In this document: piece after piece, positions 47,515-55,258 of the stretch
How the letters are laid out: every line of letters starts with the position of its first letter
How positions within the stretch are numbered: the first letter of the stretch is position 1
Source: UBA4636 sp045534575
GTDB taxonomy: Bacteria > Bacillota > Clostridia > Christensenellales > Borkfalkiaceae
Assembly (NCBI GenBank): GCA_045534575.1
Contig: JAZSJZ010000004.1
Location: forward strand, 1 to 64,000
Direction of reading: 5' to 3'
Length of the DNA stretch: 64,000 nucleotides
Notes under the pieces: model-generated
Told to the model about the DNA's origin: nothing
The model's input: the letters and a program-made list of their open reading frames with translations, nothing else
Databases searched by the model: none
Made by a program: the position numbers and the translations under genes

Positions 47515-49854
47515 TTGATAAACGATTTAAATAATTTAAAATCATCAAAGCAAAAGGTTGCTAAAATCTTTAAAGGCGAGAGCGGTTGCGATAAGTTAAC
47601 GCTTACCATAAACCGATTTTATAACGACATAGATTTATCAAAACTATTTGCTTATTTTTTAATTGAGTTTAGCGATTTGAGCGTTGATAAATTTTTGCTA
47701 AACAAAGAAGTTTTTGACGAGGAAATTTGTTTAACGCTCGATATAACTAATAAAGTTACAAAAGTTCAAGGCAAGGCAAAGTGCCAAATTTCATTTGAAG
47801 GCGAAAATGGAGCAGTTATTATTAAGTCTAACTTGAAAGAACTTGATATTAAATATTCAATTGATAACCCGACTGAAAGTTTTAACGAAGTTCCTTCTTG
47901 CTTAACTCAACTTGTTTTTAAGCTCGAAGAGAAACACAAAAGTTTTGAAGATAGTTTAAAAACGCTTGAAGAGGTTGAAGAAAAAACTTCAAACATTTCT
48001 TATGACGGGGAAACGGCTTCGTTTGAAAGCGTGAAGGCTAATAAGGTTATAGCAAAAGAAGACGACACGACATATATTGAGCTAAAAGACGGTGAAATTA
48101 TAGAGTTTGTTAACGAAGAGCCTGTGAGAAAAACGTCAAAATTAAAAACCGAGCTGTTTGCTGACGGCGCTAGCGTTTTTTATGCCGACGGCGATAGAAC
48201 GAGAGTGAGATATAACGGCGAAGACGTAATATCTAGCGACGAGGAAAAAACTGAAATAGGCCTTAACGGGGTTACTGTTTTATCGTCATCGGAAAAGAAT
48301 ACGAAAATGTGTCATAATGGTAAAGAGGTTATTTCAAGTAACGGAAATATAACTCAACTTTTGTGCGACGGCGATACTGTTTTGATGGCGAGCAAAATAA
48401 GCACGGAGCTATCTCACGATGGCAGAGCCGTTATAGCGTGCGATAACAACGAAACGAGAGTCCAATTTGATGATAACGCTTTTATTCGCGCCGATTTTGA
48501 CCAAACTGAAGTTTTAAAAAACGGTGAAACTGTTTTTCACGCCGATGATGACGTAACGGAAGTTTTGCGTGATGGTAATAGCGTTTTATTGGGTGGAGAC
48601 AGCTGGACTTCGCTTTGTGCCAATGGAACTGAATTTCTTTATGGTGATCAAGAATGTGTCTCGTTGCATGCTAAAGGAAACGAATTTCTTTACGCGAGTG
48701 AAAATTATTTAGATCTTTACGCTGGCGGAAACACTGTTTTGAGTGCTGGACAAGATTACGTTGATGTTATGCAAGATGGTTGCACGGTTTTATACGGCGA
48801 CCAAAACTCAACGCAACTTTGCTATACTAACGGCGGAACGCTTTGCATTGATGAAGAAGGCGTCAAGTTTGATGATAAAATTTTAGCAAATCAAGAAGAA
48901 GTAGATTTGATTAAAAAGAGAATTGAATCATTAGCAGATATTGTAAAATATGAGTCTAACTATCTTATTTTAGAAGATTATAACAACCAAGAAGCATTAA
49001 GGTTAGTTGCGGAGGGGATTTTGGTGCTTGATGAATCTATAAGCGTGTTAAAGAGAATAGAGGGCGTTACGGAGATTGGCGAAGAAGAATTTACCCATTC
49101 TGCTTTTAGGAGTTATTCGTGTTATGGCGGCAATCTTTTTAACGGGGAGCTAAAACCAGGCGGTCTTACTCAGCCATCCGGACGAGAAAATTCAATGGCG
49201 AACCACTACGTTACAGGTTACATCGATGTCGTTGAAAACGAGGAGCTTTATATAAAGTTTAGAGATCTAGAACATTTTGGGGGAATTATTTTCTGTTATG
49301 ATAGTTCCCGCAATTGCATTGGACTAGCAACTGCCGTAGGTGATTTTTCTATCTTCAAAGGTAAGGTTCAAAGAACTTTACCTAACACAAGATATGTTCG
49401 AACTTATGCGCATATGGAGCGTTTTTTTACCAATGGCGATGGCGTTGTTGACGGAAAAAATTTAGTTCTAACGCTAAATACTCACCCAAAGAAAGAAACG
49501 GTTTTGAAATATCAAAGCCCTAATGTTTTTTACTTGCCTCAACAATTTACCGTTGTTAGACGCTGTGAAGAAGAAGATTTTGACCAGACTAAGTTTGACG
49601 AACAAGCAAAAACCTATAACGGCACTGATAATTTCGTTTTAACGGCGAGTGGGAATAAAGTATTATATGAGTTAAAAAAGCCTATAACTGAGGTTTGTAG
49701 CGGGAACGTTCCGCTTAAGGGCATTAATGAAGATTGTTGCGACTATATTGAACTAAACGACTATTTTACTGTATTTAAAGACGGTCTTGAAATGATTCGT
49801 TCTTACACTAGCGTTATGCCAAGAATCATCCAATCTTACGTGATTGAAAACTAA
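47515..49854 (+). CDS. Orphan phage-baseplate-like protein with a beta-repeat domain
   Basis: 779 residues from TTG at 47515, chosen because AAAGGAGG stands seven bases before it; an in-frame GTG at 47491 would include that site in the code. The first 130 residues (MINDLNNLKSSKQKVAK, then KLTLTINRFYNDIDLS and LTLDITNKVTK) resemble the N-terminal domain of BppU-type upper baseplate proteins. Residues of about 210-465 hold some 17 degenerate repeats of about 17 residues with DG or NG turns and V(L/F)xAD strands, as in a beta-solenoid fibre. A short helix (QEEVDLIKKRIESLADIV) follows, and the C-terminal part contains a carbohydrate-binding-like block (GYIDVVENEELYIKFRD). No other phage gene is near except the next small one. 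It may be a domesticated tail fibre (inference). Confidence 0.5.
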   Translation: MINDLNNLKSSKQKVAKIFKGESGCDKLTLTINRFYNDIDLSKLFAYFLIEFSDLSVDKFLLNKEVFDEEICLTLDITNKVTKVQGKAKCQISFEGENGAVIIKSNLKELDIKYSIDNPTESFNEVPSCLTQLVFKLEEKHKSFEDSLKTLEEVEEKTSNISYDGETASFESVKANKVIAKEDDTTYIELKDGEIIEFVNEEPVRKTSKLKTELFADGASVFYADGDRTRVRYNGEDVISSDEEKTEIGLNGVTVLSSSEKNTKMCHNGKEVISSNGNITQLLCDGDTVLMASKISTELSHDGRAVIACDNNETRVQFDDNAFIRADFDQTEVLKNGETVFHADDDVTEVLRDGNSVLLGGDSWTSLCANGTEFLYGDQECVSLHAKGNEFLYASENYLDLYAGGNTVLSAGQDYVDVMQDGCTVLYGDQNSTQLCYTNGGTLCIDEEGVKFDDKILANQEEVDLIKKRIESLADIVKYESNYLILEDYNNQEALRLVAEGILVLDESISVLKRIEGVTEIGEEEFTHSAFRSYSCYGGNLFNGELKPGGLTQPSGRENSMANHYVTGYIDVVENEELYIKFRDLEHFGGIIFCYDSSRNCIGLATAVGDFSIFKGKVQRTLPNTRYVRTYAHMERFFTNGDGVVDGKNLVLTLNTHPKKETVLKYQSPNVFYLPQQFTVVRRCEEEDFDQTKFDEQAKTYNGTDNFVLTASGNKVLYELKKPITEVCSGNVPLKGINEDCCDYIELNDYFTVFKDGLEMIRSYTSVMPRIIQSYVIEN

Positions 49855-49867
49855 TAGGGGGTAGAAA

Positions 49868-50122
49868 ATGAAATTAAGAAAGTTTGATAGAGGCGATTTA
49901 GCGCTTCTTAACGGCAACAAAAATGCACAACTTAAGTTTTTAAGAAGCCAAAGGGTTAAACTTTTAAAGGCGTTTGACGTTTATAAATCTAACGCCTTAT
50001 ACGGCATTGAACTGGAAACGGAACAAGAAAAAAAACAAATCGTTGAGTGGTATAATAAAATTTTAGAACTTGACGAGGCTTCAATTTATGAAATTCCTCA
50101 AAAAATTAAGAGGTATTTATAA
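49868..50122 (+). CDS. Small phage-tail-associated-like protein
   Basis: 84 residues. The block LKAFDVYKSNALYGIELETEQEKKQI followed by WYNKILELDEASIYEIPQKI resembles the small proteins found in tail gene clusters of clostridial phages, next to baseplate and XkdX genes. I know no function for them. It follows the baseplate-like gene by 13 bases with GGGGGTAG as ribosome-binding site, so the two form an operon. The association supports a phage origin for the pair. Confidence 0.55.
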   Translation: MKLRKFDRGDLALLNGNKNAQLKFLRSQRVKLLKAFDVYKSNALYGIELETEQEKKQIVEWYNKILELDEASIYEIPQKIKRYL

Positions 50123-50159
50123 TTTAATACAATTTAATAGTAAATAATTTAATAAATAA

Positions 50160-50188
50160 TTGACTTTTTTGCCTTTAAAACTTATAAT
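50160..50188 (+). promoter_or_regulatory. Promoter of aspS
   Basis: TTGACT (50160-50165), 17 bases, TATAAT (50183-50188). Confidence 0.75.
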
Positions 50189-50219
50189 GTTTAAGATATA
50201 AAACTTTAAGGTGAAAAAT

Positions 50220-52016
50220 ATGGCTGAATCATTAAACGGTTTAAAAAGAACGGCGATGTGCGGTTCGTTTAGGATTGAAAATGCGGGAAAAAAGGCAGTC
50301 GTTATGGGCTGGGTGCAAAAAAGAAGAAACTTCGGTAGCCTCATTTTCGTTGATTTAAGAGATAGAGAGGGCGTTGTTCAAGTCGTTTTCGACCAAACTA
50401 CTAAGGCTGAAGTTTTTGAAAAGGCTGAAAAAATTCGCTCGGAATTCGTTATTGCTGTAGCGGGCGTTGTTCGTGAACGTGAGTCGAAAACTAATAAAAT
50501 CGCAACGGGCGAGGTTGAAATTTTAGCCGATGAACTAAAAATTTTATCGGAAGCCGAAACCACGCCTTTCGAAATTACGGACGAAACTTTAGTTAACGAA
50601 AACCTTCGCTTAAAGCACAGATACCTCGATTTAAGAAGAGCGCCACTTCAAAAAAATCTTATTATGCGCTCTAAAATTGCAGTTACTGCTAGAAACTATC
50701 TTGCTGACAACGGCTTTTTAGAAATCGAAACGCCTTTCTTAGGCAAATCAACGCCTGAAGGCGCGAGAGATTATCTCGTTCCGTCAAGAATGAGAGAGGG
50801 GGCTTTTTATGCGCTTCCGCAATCTCCTCAACTTTATAAGCAACTTTTAATGATTGCTGGCTATGATAGATATTTCCAAATTGCAAAGTGTTTTAGAGAT
50901 GAAGACCTTCGCGCAAACCGCCAACCGGAGTTTACTCAAGTTGACCTAGAAATGAGTTTTGTGGAAGACGAAACTGACGTTATGTATCCCGTTGAAGGGC
51001 TTATAAAAAGTGTGTTTAAACGCGCTATAGGCTTAGATTTGGGCGAAGCGCACTTCAAAACTTTGACCTATAAGGAAGCGATGGAACGCTTTGGTTCCGA
51101 TAAGCCAGACACTCGTTTTGGGCTTGAACTTACAAACGTTAGCGACTTATTTTTAAACAGCGAATTTAAAGTTTTCAGCGAGGCAACTAGCGAAGGAAAG
51201 TCTGTTAGAGCGATTAACGCAAAAGGCTTTGCAACAAAACTTCCAAGAAAGCAACTTGACGCTTTAGTTGAACTTGCAAAAACTTTGGGCGCAAAAGGTT
51301 TGGCGTGGCTTGTTAAACCTCAAAACGAACCGATTAAGAGTTCGTTCTTGAAATTCTTAACAGAAGAAGATATCAAAAACCTTACCGAAAGATTGAATAT
51401 TGAAGATGGCGACGTTTGTTTATTTGCCGCTGATAAAGATAGCGTTGTGTTCAACACGCTTGGCGGAATTAGACTTCACCTTGCCGATAAATTTGACCTA
51501 TACGATAAAAATTCTTACGATATTTTATGGGTTGTTGACTTCCCTATGTTTGAATATAGCGAAGAAGAGGGTAGATACGTTGCAATGCACCACCCGTTCA
51601 CTGCGCCTAAGGATGAAGATTTATATCTTTTAGATATTGACCCAACGAAGATGCGCGCAAAGGCTTACGATATCGTTATTAACGGTCAAGAAGCGGGCGG
51701 TGGCTCGATTAGAATTTACTCGCAAGAACTCCAACAAAAGATTTTCAACGTTTTAAAGTTTACCGATGAAGATATCGAAAAGAAATTCGGCTTCTTCGTT
51801 AATGCGTTCAAATATGGCACGCCACCTCACGGCGGACTAGCATTAGGTCTTGATAGATTAACTATGCTTCTTTGCAAAACCGATTCTATTAAAGACGTTA
51901 TTGCTTTCCCTAAGGTTCAAAACGCTTCTTGCTTAATGAGCGAAGCACCAGCGCCTGTTGAAGATAAACAACTTCAAGATTTGTTCCTTTTAGTTGATAA
52001 AAAAGAAGAGGTTTAA
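50220..52016 (+). CDS. aspS: Aspartyl-tRNA synthetase
   Basis: A class II synthetase of bacterial type, 598 residues. The N-terminal OB-fold anticodon domain has VMGWVQKRRNFGSLIFVDLRDREG. Motif 2 is FRDEDLRANRQPEFTQVDLEMSF, the GAD insertion domain lies in the middle (about residues 290-420), and motif 3 is GLALGLDRLTMLL. YLVPSRMREGAFYALPQSPQ is also diagnostic. The ATG at 50220 has AAGGTG eight bases before it. Whether it also charges tRNA-Asn (non-discriminating) cannot be told here. Confidence 0.94.
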   Translation: MAESLNGLKRTAMCGSFRIENAGKKAVVMGWVQKRRNFGSLIFVDLRDREGVVQVVFDQTTKAEVFEKAEKIRSEFVIAVAGVVRERESKTNKIATGEVEILADELKILSEAETTPFEITDETLVNENLRLKHRYLDLRRAPLQKNLIMRSKIAVTARNYLADNGFLEIETPFLGKSTPEGARDYLVPSRMREGAFYALPQSPQLYKQLLMIAGYDRYFQIAKCFRDEDLRANRQPEFTQVDLEMSFVEDETDVMYPVEGLIKSVFKRAIGLDLGEAHFKTLTYKEAMERFGSDKPDTRFGLELTNVSDLFLNSEFKVFSEATSEGKSVRAINAKGFATKLPRKQLDALVELAKTLGAKGLAWLVKPQNEPIKSSFLKFLTEEDIKNLTERLNIEDGDVCLFAADKDSVVFNTLGGIRLHLADKFDLYDKNSYDILWVVDFPMFEYSEEEGRYVAMHHPFTAPKDEDLYLLDIDPTKMRAKAYDIVINGQEAGGGSIRIYSQELQQKIFNVLKFTDEDIEKKFGFFVNAFKYGTPPHGGLALGLDRLTMLLCKTDSIKDVIAFPKVQNASCLMSEAPAPVEDKQLQDLFLLVDKKEEV

Positions 52017-52022
52017 AAAGTT

Positions 52023-52057
52023 AAAACCTGCCTTTAACGAAGTTATAGGCAGGTTTT
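52023..52057 (+). terminator. Terminator of aspS, related to the dispersed motif (copy 10)
   Basis: AAAACCTGCCT and AGGCAGGTTTT arms; the 3' half reads GTTATAGGCAGG. It is similar to 23885-23922 but with a different loop. Confidence 0.85.
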
Positions 52058-52132
52058 TTTGATTGATTAAATAGAAAACAATAAAATTTCGCATAAAAAT
52101 TTCCTATAAAATTAAATTTTTCTAAAAAATAG

Positions 52133-52161
52133 TTGACTTTTAAATAAAAATTGAATATTAT
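52133..52161 (+). promoter_or_regulatory. Promoter of small RNA candidate 1
   Basis: TTGACT (52133-52138), 17 bases, TATTAT (52156-52161). The upstream sequence ATTAAATTTTTCT is shared with candidate 2. Confidence 0.65.
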
Positions 52162-52167
52162 TATTTT

Positions 52168-52312
52168 GTCGGGAATTTCCGACCGAAATAATTAAAAATA
52201 ATTATTTCAAGTGTGGTAATTGTGATAAACTTTTACCACTCATTTTTTTTGCTAAGAGCCAACATGGACCCTGTGGACAATATTTGTACCGTCGGGGTGG
52301 GCTCTTTTTTTT
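52168..52312 (+). ncRNA. Small RNA candidate 1
   Basis: About 145 nt from the predicted start to the last T-run. Hairpins in order: GTCGG/CCGAC (52168-52183), GAAATAATTA/TAATTATTTC (52185-52208), and GTGGTAA/TTACCAC (52213-52239) followed by T8. Then comes a 3' domain closed by AGAGCC (52255-52260) and GGCTCT (52300-52305) and followed by T8. The 3' domain contains ATGGACCCTGTGGAC and GTACCGTCGGGG, and is repeated almost exactly in candidate 2. No plausible reading frame. I do not recognise the family. Confidence 0.55.
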
Positions 52313-52379
52313 ATACTTTTTTATCGGCTTTTGCATTTTGCAAAAGCATAAATAAAATTAAATTTTTCTTTAAAAATAG

Positions 52380-52408
52380 TTGACTTATAAATAAAAATAG
52401 TTTACACT
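52380..52408 (+). promoter_or_regulatory. Promoter of small RNA candidate 2
   Basis: TTGACT (52380-52385), 17 bases, TACACT (52403-52408). The bases AAATAGTTGACTT and AAATAAAAAT around the -35 box match candidate 1. Confidence 0.65.
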
Positions 52409-52414
52409 TACCAC

Positions 52415-52538
52415 TATGGAAATAAAAAATATTTTTTTCGGGTAAGGGGGGTAATGATACCTTACCACTTTTTTTTGCTAAGAGCCAACATGGACCCTGT
52501 GGACAATATTTGTACCGTCGGGGTGGGCTCTTTTTTTT
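52415..52538 (+). ncRNA. Small RNA candidate 2
   Basis: About 124 nt. The 5' hairpin GGTAAGG/CCTTACC (52441-52467) is followed by T8, then by the same 3' domain as candidate 1, offset by 226 bases and closed by AGAGCC/GGCTCT with T8. The 5' hairpin has a different sequence but the same shape and position, so the two are diverged duplicates with a conserved 3' end. Confidence 0.55.
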
Positions 52539-52610
52539 ATACTTTTTTATCGGCTTTTACATTTTTTGAAAGCAAAATTTGCGAGTTTAACTTTTGTATC
52601 ATAAAAATAG

Positions 52611-52639
52611 TTGATTTATAAATAAAAATATGATATAGC
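52611..52639 (+). promoter_or_regulatory. Promoter of small RNA candidate 3
   Basis: TTGATT (52611-52616), 17 bases, TATAGC (52634-52639), with ATAAAAATAG upstream as in candidates 1 and 2. The -10 box is weak. Confidence 0.45.
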
Positions 52640-52645
52640 CATAAA

Positions 52646-52733
52646 CAAGGTAGCGCAACTTTTAGAAGTTTTGTAAGGGGCAAAAGCCGACTTACAGCGC
52701 AAGCGACAAGGAGTATTGCTTCTTGTCTTTTTT
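52646..52733 (+). ncRNA. Small RNA candidate 3, three-way junction
   Basis: About 88 nt. GCGC (52653-52656) can pair with GCGC (52697-52700). These enclose hairpin AACTTTTAGAAGTT (52657-52670) and hairpin GTAAG/CTTAC (52673-52677 and 52691-52695), the latter with an inner GGC-AAAA-GCC. A terminator GACAAG/CTTGTC (52705-52727) with T6 follows. The compact junction suggests a folded RNA. The next gene is on the other strand, so it is not a leader. Confidence 0.5.
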
Positions 52734-52740
52734 ATTGCAT

Positions 52741-52770
52741 AAAAAAAGCGACCAAATTGGTCGCTTTAAT
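52741..52770 (-). terminator. Terminator of the DUF1538-PII operon
   Basis: AAAGCGACC and GGTCGCTTT arms around AAATT, T-rich on the minus strand. Confidence 0.8.
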
Positions 52771-52779
52771 TTTTGTCTG

Positions 52780-53139
52780 TTAGTTATTGTTTTCTTCGGT
52801 GGTTTGTTGCGTTTCTTCCTTTTCCTCGCTGTTTTCAAGATTTACGCCGTAAACACTGGTAACGGGAAGCGAGAATAAAATGCCTGCGCCTTTAGTTGCT
52901 AGCCCAGTTGATTGTTTTATTGCGTTCATAATTGCGTCGCGCGTGTCTTGAGCGGTTAAGATGAAAACAATTTCTTTGTTAGGGTGAAGGGTTATGCCTA
53001 AGAACTTAACGAGGTCTTGAGAATCGGCAGTGCCTCTAGCGTTAAAAATAGTGCCACCTCTAGCGCCTGCTAATCTTGCGGCGGTCATAACTTCTTCTTC
53101 AAAGCCTTGGTTTACGATAACTACTATCAATTCGTTCAT
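52780..53139 (-). CDS. PII-like (GlnB-family) regulatory protein
   Basis: 119 residues. The beta-alpha-beta opening MNELIVVIVNQGFEEEVMTAARLAGARGGTI.. (first part) and GLATKGAGILFSLPVTSVYGV correspond to the GlnB core, with the Gly-rich NARGTAD and KGAG loops that bind nucleotides in PII proteins. A Glu/Gln/Asn-rich tail follows. The T-loop is short and lacks the uridylylation Tyr of classical GlnB. It is the last gene of a minus-strand operon with another PII-like gene and a DUF1538 membrane protein, and likely senses nucleotides to control that transporter. Confidence 0.7.
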   Translation of the reverse strand: MNELIVVIVNQGFEEEVMTAARLAGARGGTIFNARGTADSQDLVKFLGITLHPNKEIVFILTAQDTRDAIMNAIKQSTGLATKGAGILFSLPVTSVYGVNLENSEEKEETQQTTEENNN

Positions 53140-53169
53140 AATTTTCTCCTATAACGTCTTTTGTTTTGG

Positions 53170-53514
53170 TTAAATTAAGTCTTTTGTTTTGCCTAAAAGA
53201 ATTTGCAACGTTAAGTTGCCACCGATAGCCGATACGGGAACGGACATTGCTATCCCCAGCCTTTTTTTGGTGAACGATAATTCGTTTTCTAAAAAGTTGT
53301 AAATATGCTCGATGTTTTTATTTTCGGCAAAGCATAAAATCATATCTTTTTCGGGCTCGCCAACGCCTAGTGCGGACAAAAATTCCGTTCTTGCCGTGCC
53401 TCTGCCTTGAATTATCGAAGGGAAGGTAACTAAAGACGAAATTGTTGACAACACTTTTGATGCCGTGCCTCTGTTTGAAATTATGATAACAAGTTCTAAT
53501 TGAATTTTTCTCAT
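53170..53514 (-). CDS. PII-like protein, second copy
   Basis: 114 residues, the same fold as the neighbour: QLELVIIISNRGTASKVLSTISS, then QGRGTARTEFLSALGVGEPEKDMIL and KKRLGIAMSVPVSAIGG. The two proteins share the RGTA element but are otherwise quite different, so they could form distinct trimers or a heterocomplex. It lies 2 bases after the DUF1538 gene and 30 before the other PII gene. Confidence 0.65.
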   Translation of the reverse strand: MRKIQLELVIIISNRGTASKVLSTISSLVTFPSIIQGRGTARTEFLSALGVGEPEKDMILCFAENKNIEHIYNFLENELSFTKKRLGIAMSVPVSAIGGNLTLQILLGKTKDLI

Positions 53515-53516
53515 AA

Positions 53517-55040
53517 CTACCTCTTTAAATCAAGTTCGATAATATCGCCTTCGAAAAGCGTAATGAAGGCTTTTGGAAGAATAATTTTTCTGCCTTGTTT
53601 AATTCGAACTATAACACCGATTAGTTGAATTGTGATAAGCGGGGTAAGGGCGATAAACGCAATAAGCCCGTATGCGTTAAACAAAACGCTATCTGCCCCG
53701 GTTAGCGCAGTTGCCGCCCCGATTGCTAGTGGTAAGGTGAAAGTGGTTGCCATAGGTCCAGAGGCAACACCGCCCGAGTCGAACGCGATAGCAGTGTAAA
53801 TTTTAGGAACGAAGAAAGATAAAATAATTGCTAGAGCGTAGCCAGGGAGAAGAATATACCAAATGGATAGCCCGTAAACTATGCGTAGCATTGAAAGCCC
53901 AACCGCTACTATCATCGAAAAAGATAGCGAGATTAAAATCGTAGAGCGTTTTATGTTACCGTCGGAAATGGTTTCTACTTGCTTTGATAAAACGTGAACG
54001 GCTGGCTCTGCTAAGACCATAAAGCAACCGATTACCATGCCAACGATTATTAAAATCCAATTATTATCAAGTTGGGCGAGCCTTTCACCGAGTGAATAGC
54101 CCGTTGACATAAACCCAACGTTTACGCCCGTTAAAAAGAGTGATAAGCCAACGTAGGTATAAACTAAACCAATCAAAATTCTAATAAACCTTTGTTTAGG
54201 GGTTTTGATTGAAATTTTGTTCATTATTATAAAGAACAACGTTACGGGAATTATTGCAATGGCAACGTCTTTTAAACTTACTAAAAGGTGGTGGAAAATA
54301 AACGGAGCAATCTCTAAAAAGGTTTGCGCGTTTTCGGTTGATACGCTTGCGTTGATTTCGGGCTTAAAAATAAAGGACATAAGTAAAACCAGCAAAATCG
54401 GTCCAGCCGAGCAAATCGCAACAACGCCGAAGGAATTATCGCTTTTACTTTTTCCGCCAAGGCTTCCCGCAACACCAACGCCGAGCGCCATAATAAATGG
54501 AACGGTGATAGGTCCCGTGGTAACACCGCCAGAGTCAAAAGATAGGCCTATATATTCATTATCGACCAAAAATGCAAACAAAAAGATAACTGCATAAATG
54601 ATAATTAGAACGACGTTTAGGTTGACGCCCGATAAAATTCTCGCTAGCGCAAGCACTAAAAAAAGACCAACGCCTAAAGCGATTGCGATAATTATTAAAG
54701 TTTTAATCGAGCCTAGTTGGCTTCCTAAAACCATAAGGTCGGGCTCGGCAATAGTTACTATTACGCCTATGATAAAACCAACTATTAAGATGATAGGGAT
54801 TTTCTTTGTTGCCGTAATTGAGTTACCAATGCTCTCGCCGATAGGGGCAAGGGCAGTGTCGCTACCCAACGAATAAAGAACCATACCCAAAATTAGCAAA
54901 GCTGCGCCCACGAAAAACAAAGTTAAGTCAACTGCGCTTAAAGGGTTAGGAAGCACAAAGTTTAGCGCCAAAATTACTATGGTGATAGGCAAAACAGAAA
55001 GTGAAGATTCTTTAAATTTTTGCAAAAGAACTGCGTTCAT
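53517..55040 (-). CDS. DUF1538 family membrane transporter-like protein
   Basis: 507 residues in two homologous halves, each with about six to seven helices. The duplicated motif is FDSGGVTTGPITVPFIMALGV in the first half and FDSGGVASGPMATTFTLPLAI in the second, with matching IVTIAEPDLMVLGSQL and CFMVLAEPAVHVLSKQ segments. The re-entrant-looking GGV.(T/S)GP motifs suggest a pore or binding site. The substrate is not known. The first gene of the operon, it is followed by two PII-like genes, which suggests control by nucleotide-sensing PII proteins, as for AmtB-GlnK (analogy). Confidence 0.75.
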   Translation of the reverse strand: MNAVLLQKFKESSLSVLPITIVILALNFVLPNPLSAVDLTLFFVGAALLILGMVLYSLGSDTALAPIGESIGNSITATKKIPIILIVGFIIGVIVTIAEPDLMVLGSQLGSIKTLIIIAIALGVGLFLVLALARILSGVNLNVVLIIIYAVIFLFAFLVDNEYIGLSFDSGGVTTGPITVPFIMALGVGVAGSLGGKSKSDNSFGVVAICSAGPILLVLLMSFIFKPEINASVSTENAQTFLEIAPFIFHHLLVSLKDVAIAIIPVTLFFIIMNKISIKTPKQRFIRILIGLVYTYVGLSLFLTGVNVGFMSTGYSLGERLAQLDNNWILIIVGMVIGCFMVLAEPAVHVLSKQVETISDGNIKRSTILISLSFSMIVAVGLSMLRIVYGLSIWYILLPGYALAIILSFFVPKIYTAIAFDSGGVASGPMATTFTLPLAIGAATALTGADSVLFNAYGLIAFIALTPLITIQLIGVIVRIKQGRKIILPKAFITLFEGDIIELDLKR

Positions 55041-55080
55041 TTTTCTTGCCCTCCCATAAAGATAATTTGCGTGTTTAATT

Positions 55081-55110
55081 ATTATACAATAATTAAAACT
55101 AAAGTGTCAA
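55081..55110 (-). promoter_or_regulatory. Promoter of the DUF1538-PII operon
   Basis: On the minus strand: TTGACA (55110-55105), 18 bases, TATAAT (55086-55081). Confidence 0.7.
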
Positions 55111-55172
55111 GCAAATATAAAAATTTGAAAAATTAAAATTTTTTTAAGCAATGGTTAAAAATACGAAAATTG

Positions 55173-55198
55173 TCGATAATCGACTTATAGGCGGGCTT
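55173..55198 (-). repeat. Dispersed motif, copy 11
   Basis: The minus strand reads GCCTATAAGTCGATTATCG, the best match to the consensus. It lies between the glyS terminator and the DUF1538 promoter. Confidence 0.75.
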
Positions 55199-55217
55199 TT
55201 TAATAAAATTTTGCAAC

Positions 55218-55249
55218 AAAAAAGGGCTTTTTTCAAAAAAGCCCTTAAA
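55218..55249 (-). terminator. Terminator of glyS
   Basis: AAGGGCTTTTTT and AAAAAGCCCTT arms with a short loop; T-rich after the stem on the minus strand. Confidence 0.8.
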
Positions 55250-55258
55250 TTTTTGTTT

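Larger units (their letters stand above)
52243..52563. repeat. Direct repeat of about 95 bases, 226 bases apart
   Basis: The copies lie at 52243-52337 and 52469-52563, from the T-run before GCTAAGAGCC through ATCGGCTTTT. I see only scattered differences at the edges. The promoter blocks are also repeated, at a different spacing (247). Confidence 0.8.

Noticed and set aside
47491..47515. GTG at 47491 as start of the baseplate-like protein
   Set aside because: It would translate the Shine-Dalgarno AAAGGAGG as protein; TTG at 47515 is correctly spaced from it.
47491..50122. Intact prophage
   Set aside because: Only two tail-like genes are present; no integrase, terminase, capsid, portal, holin or lysin genes and no attachment sites around them.
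52168..52538. 6S RNA, SRP RNA, tmRNA or RNase P RNA
   Set aside because: None of their conserved cores is recognisable; the units are too short for tmRNA and RNase P, and the fold differs from 6S.
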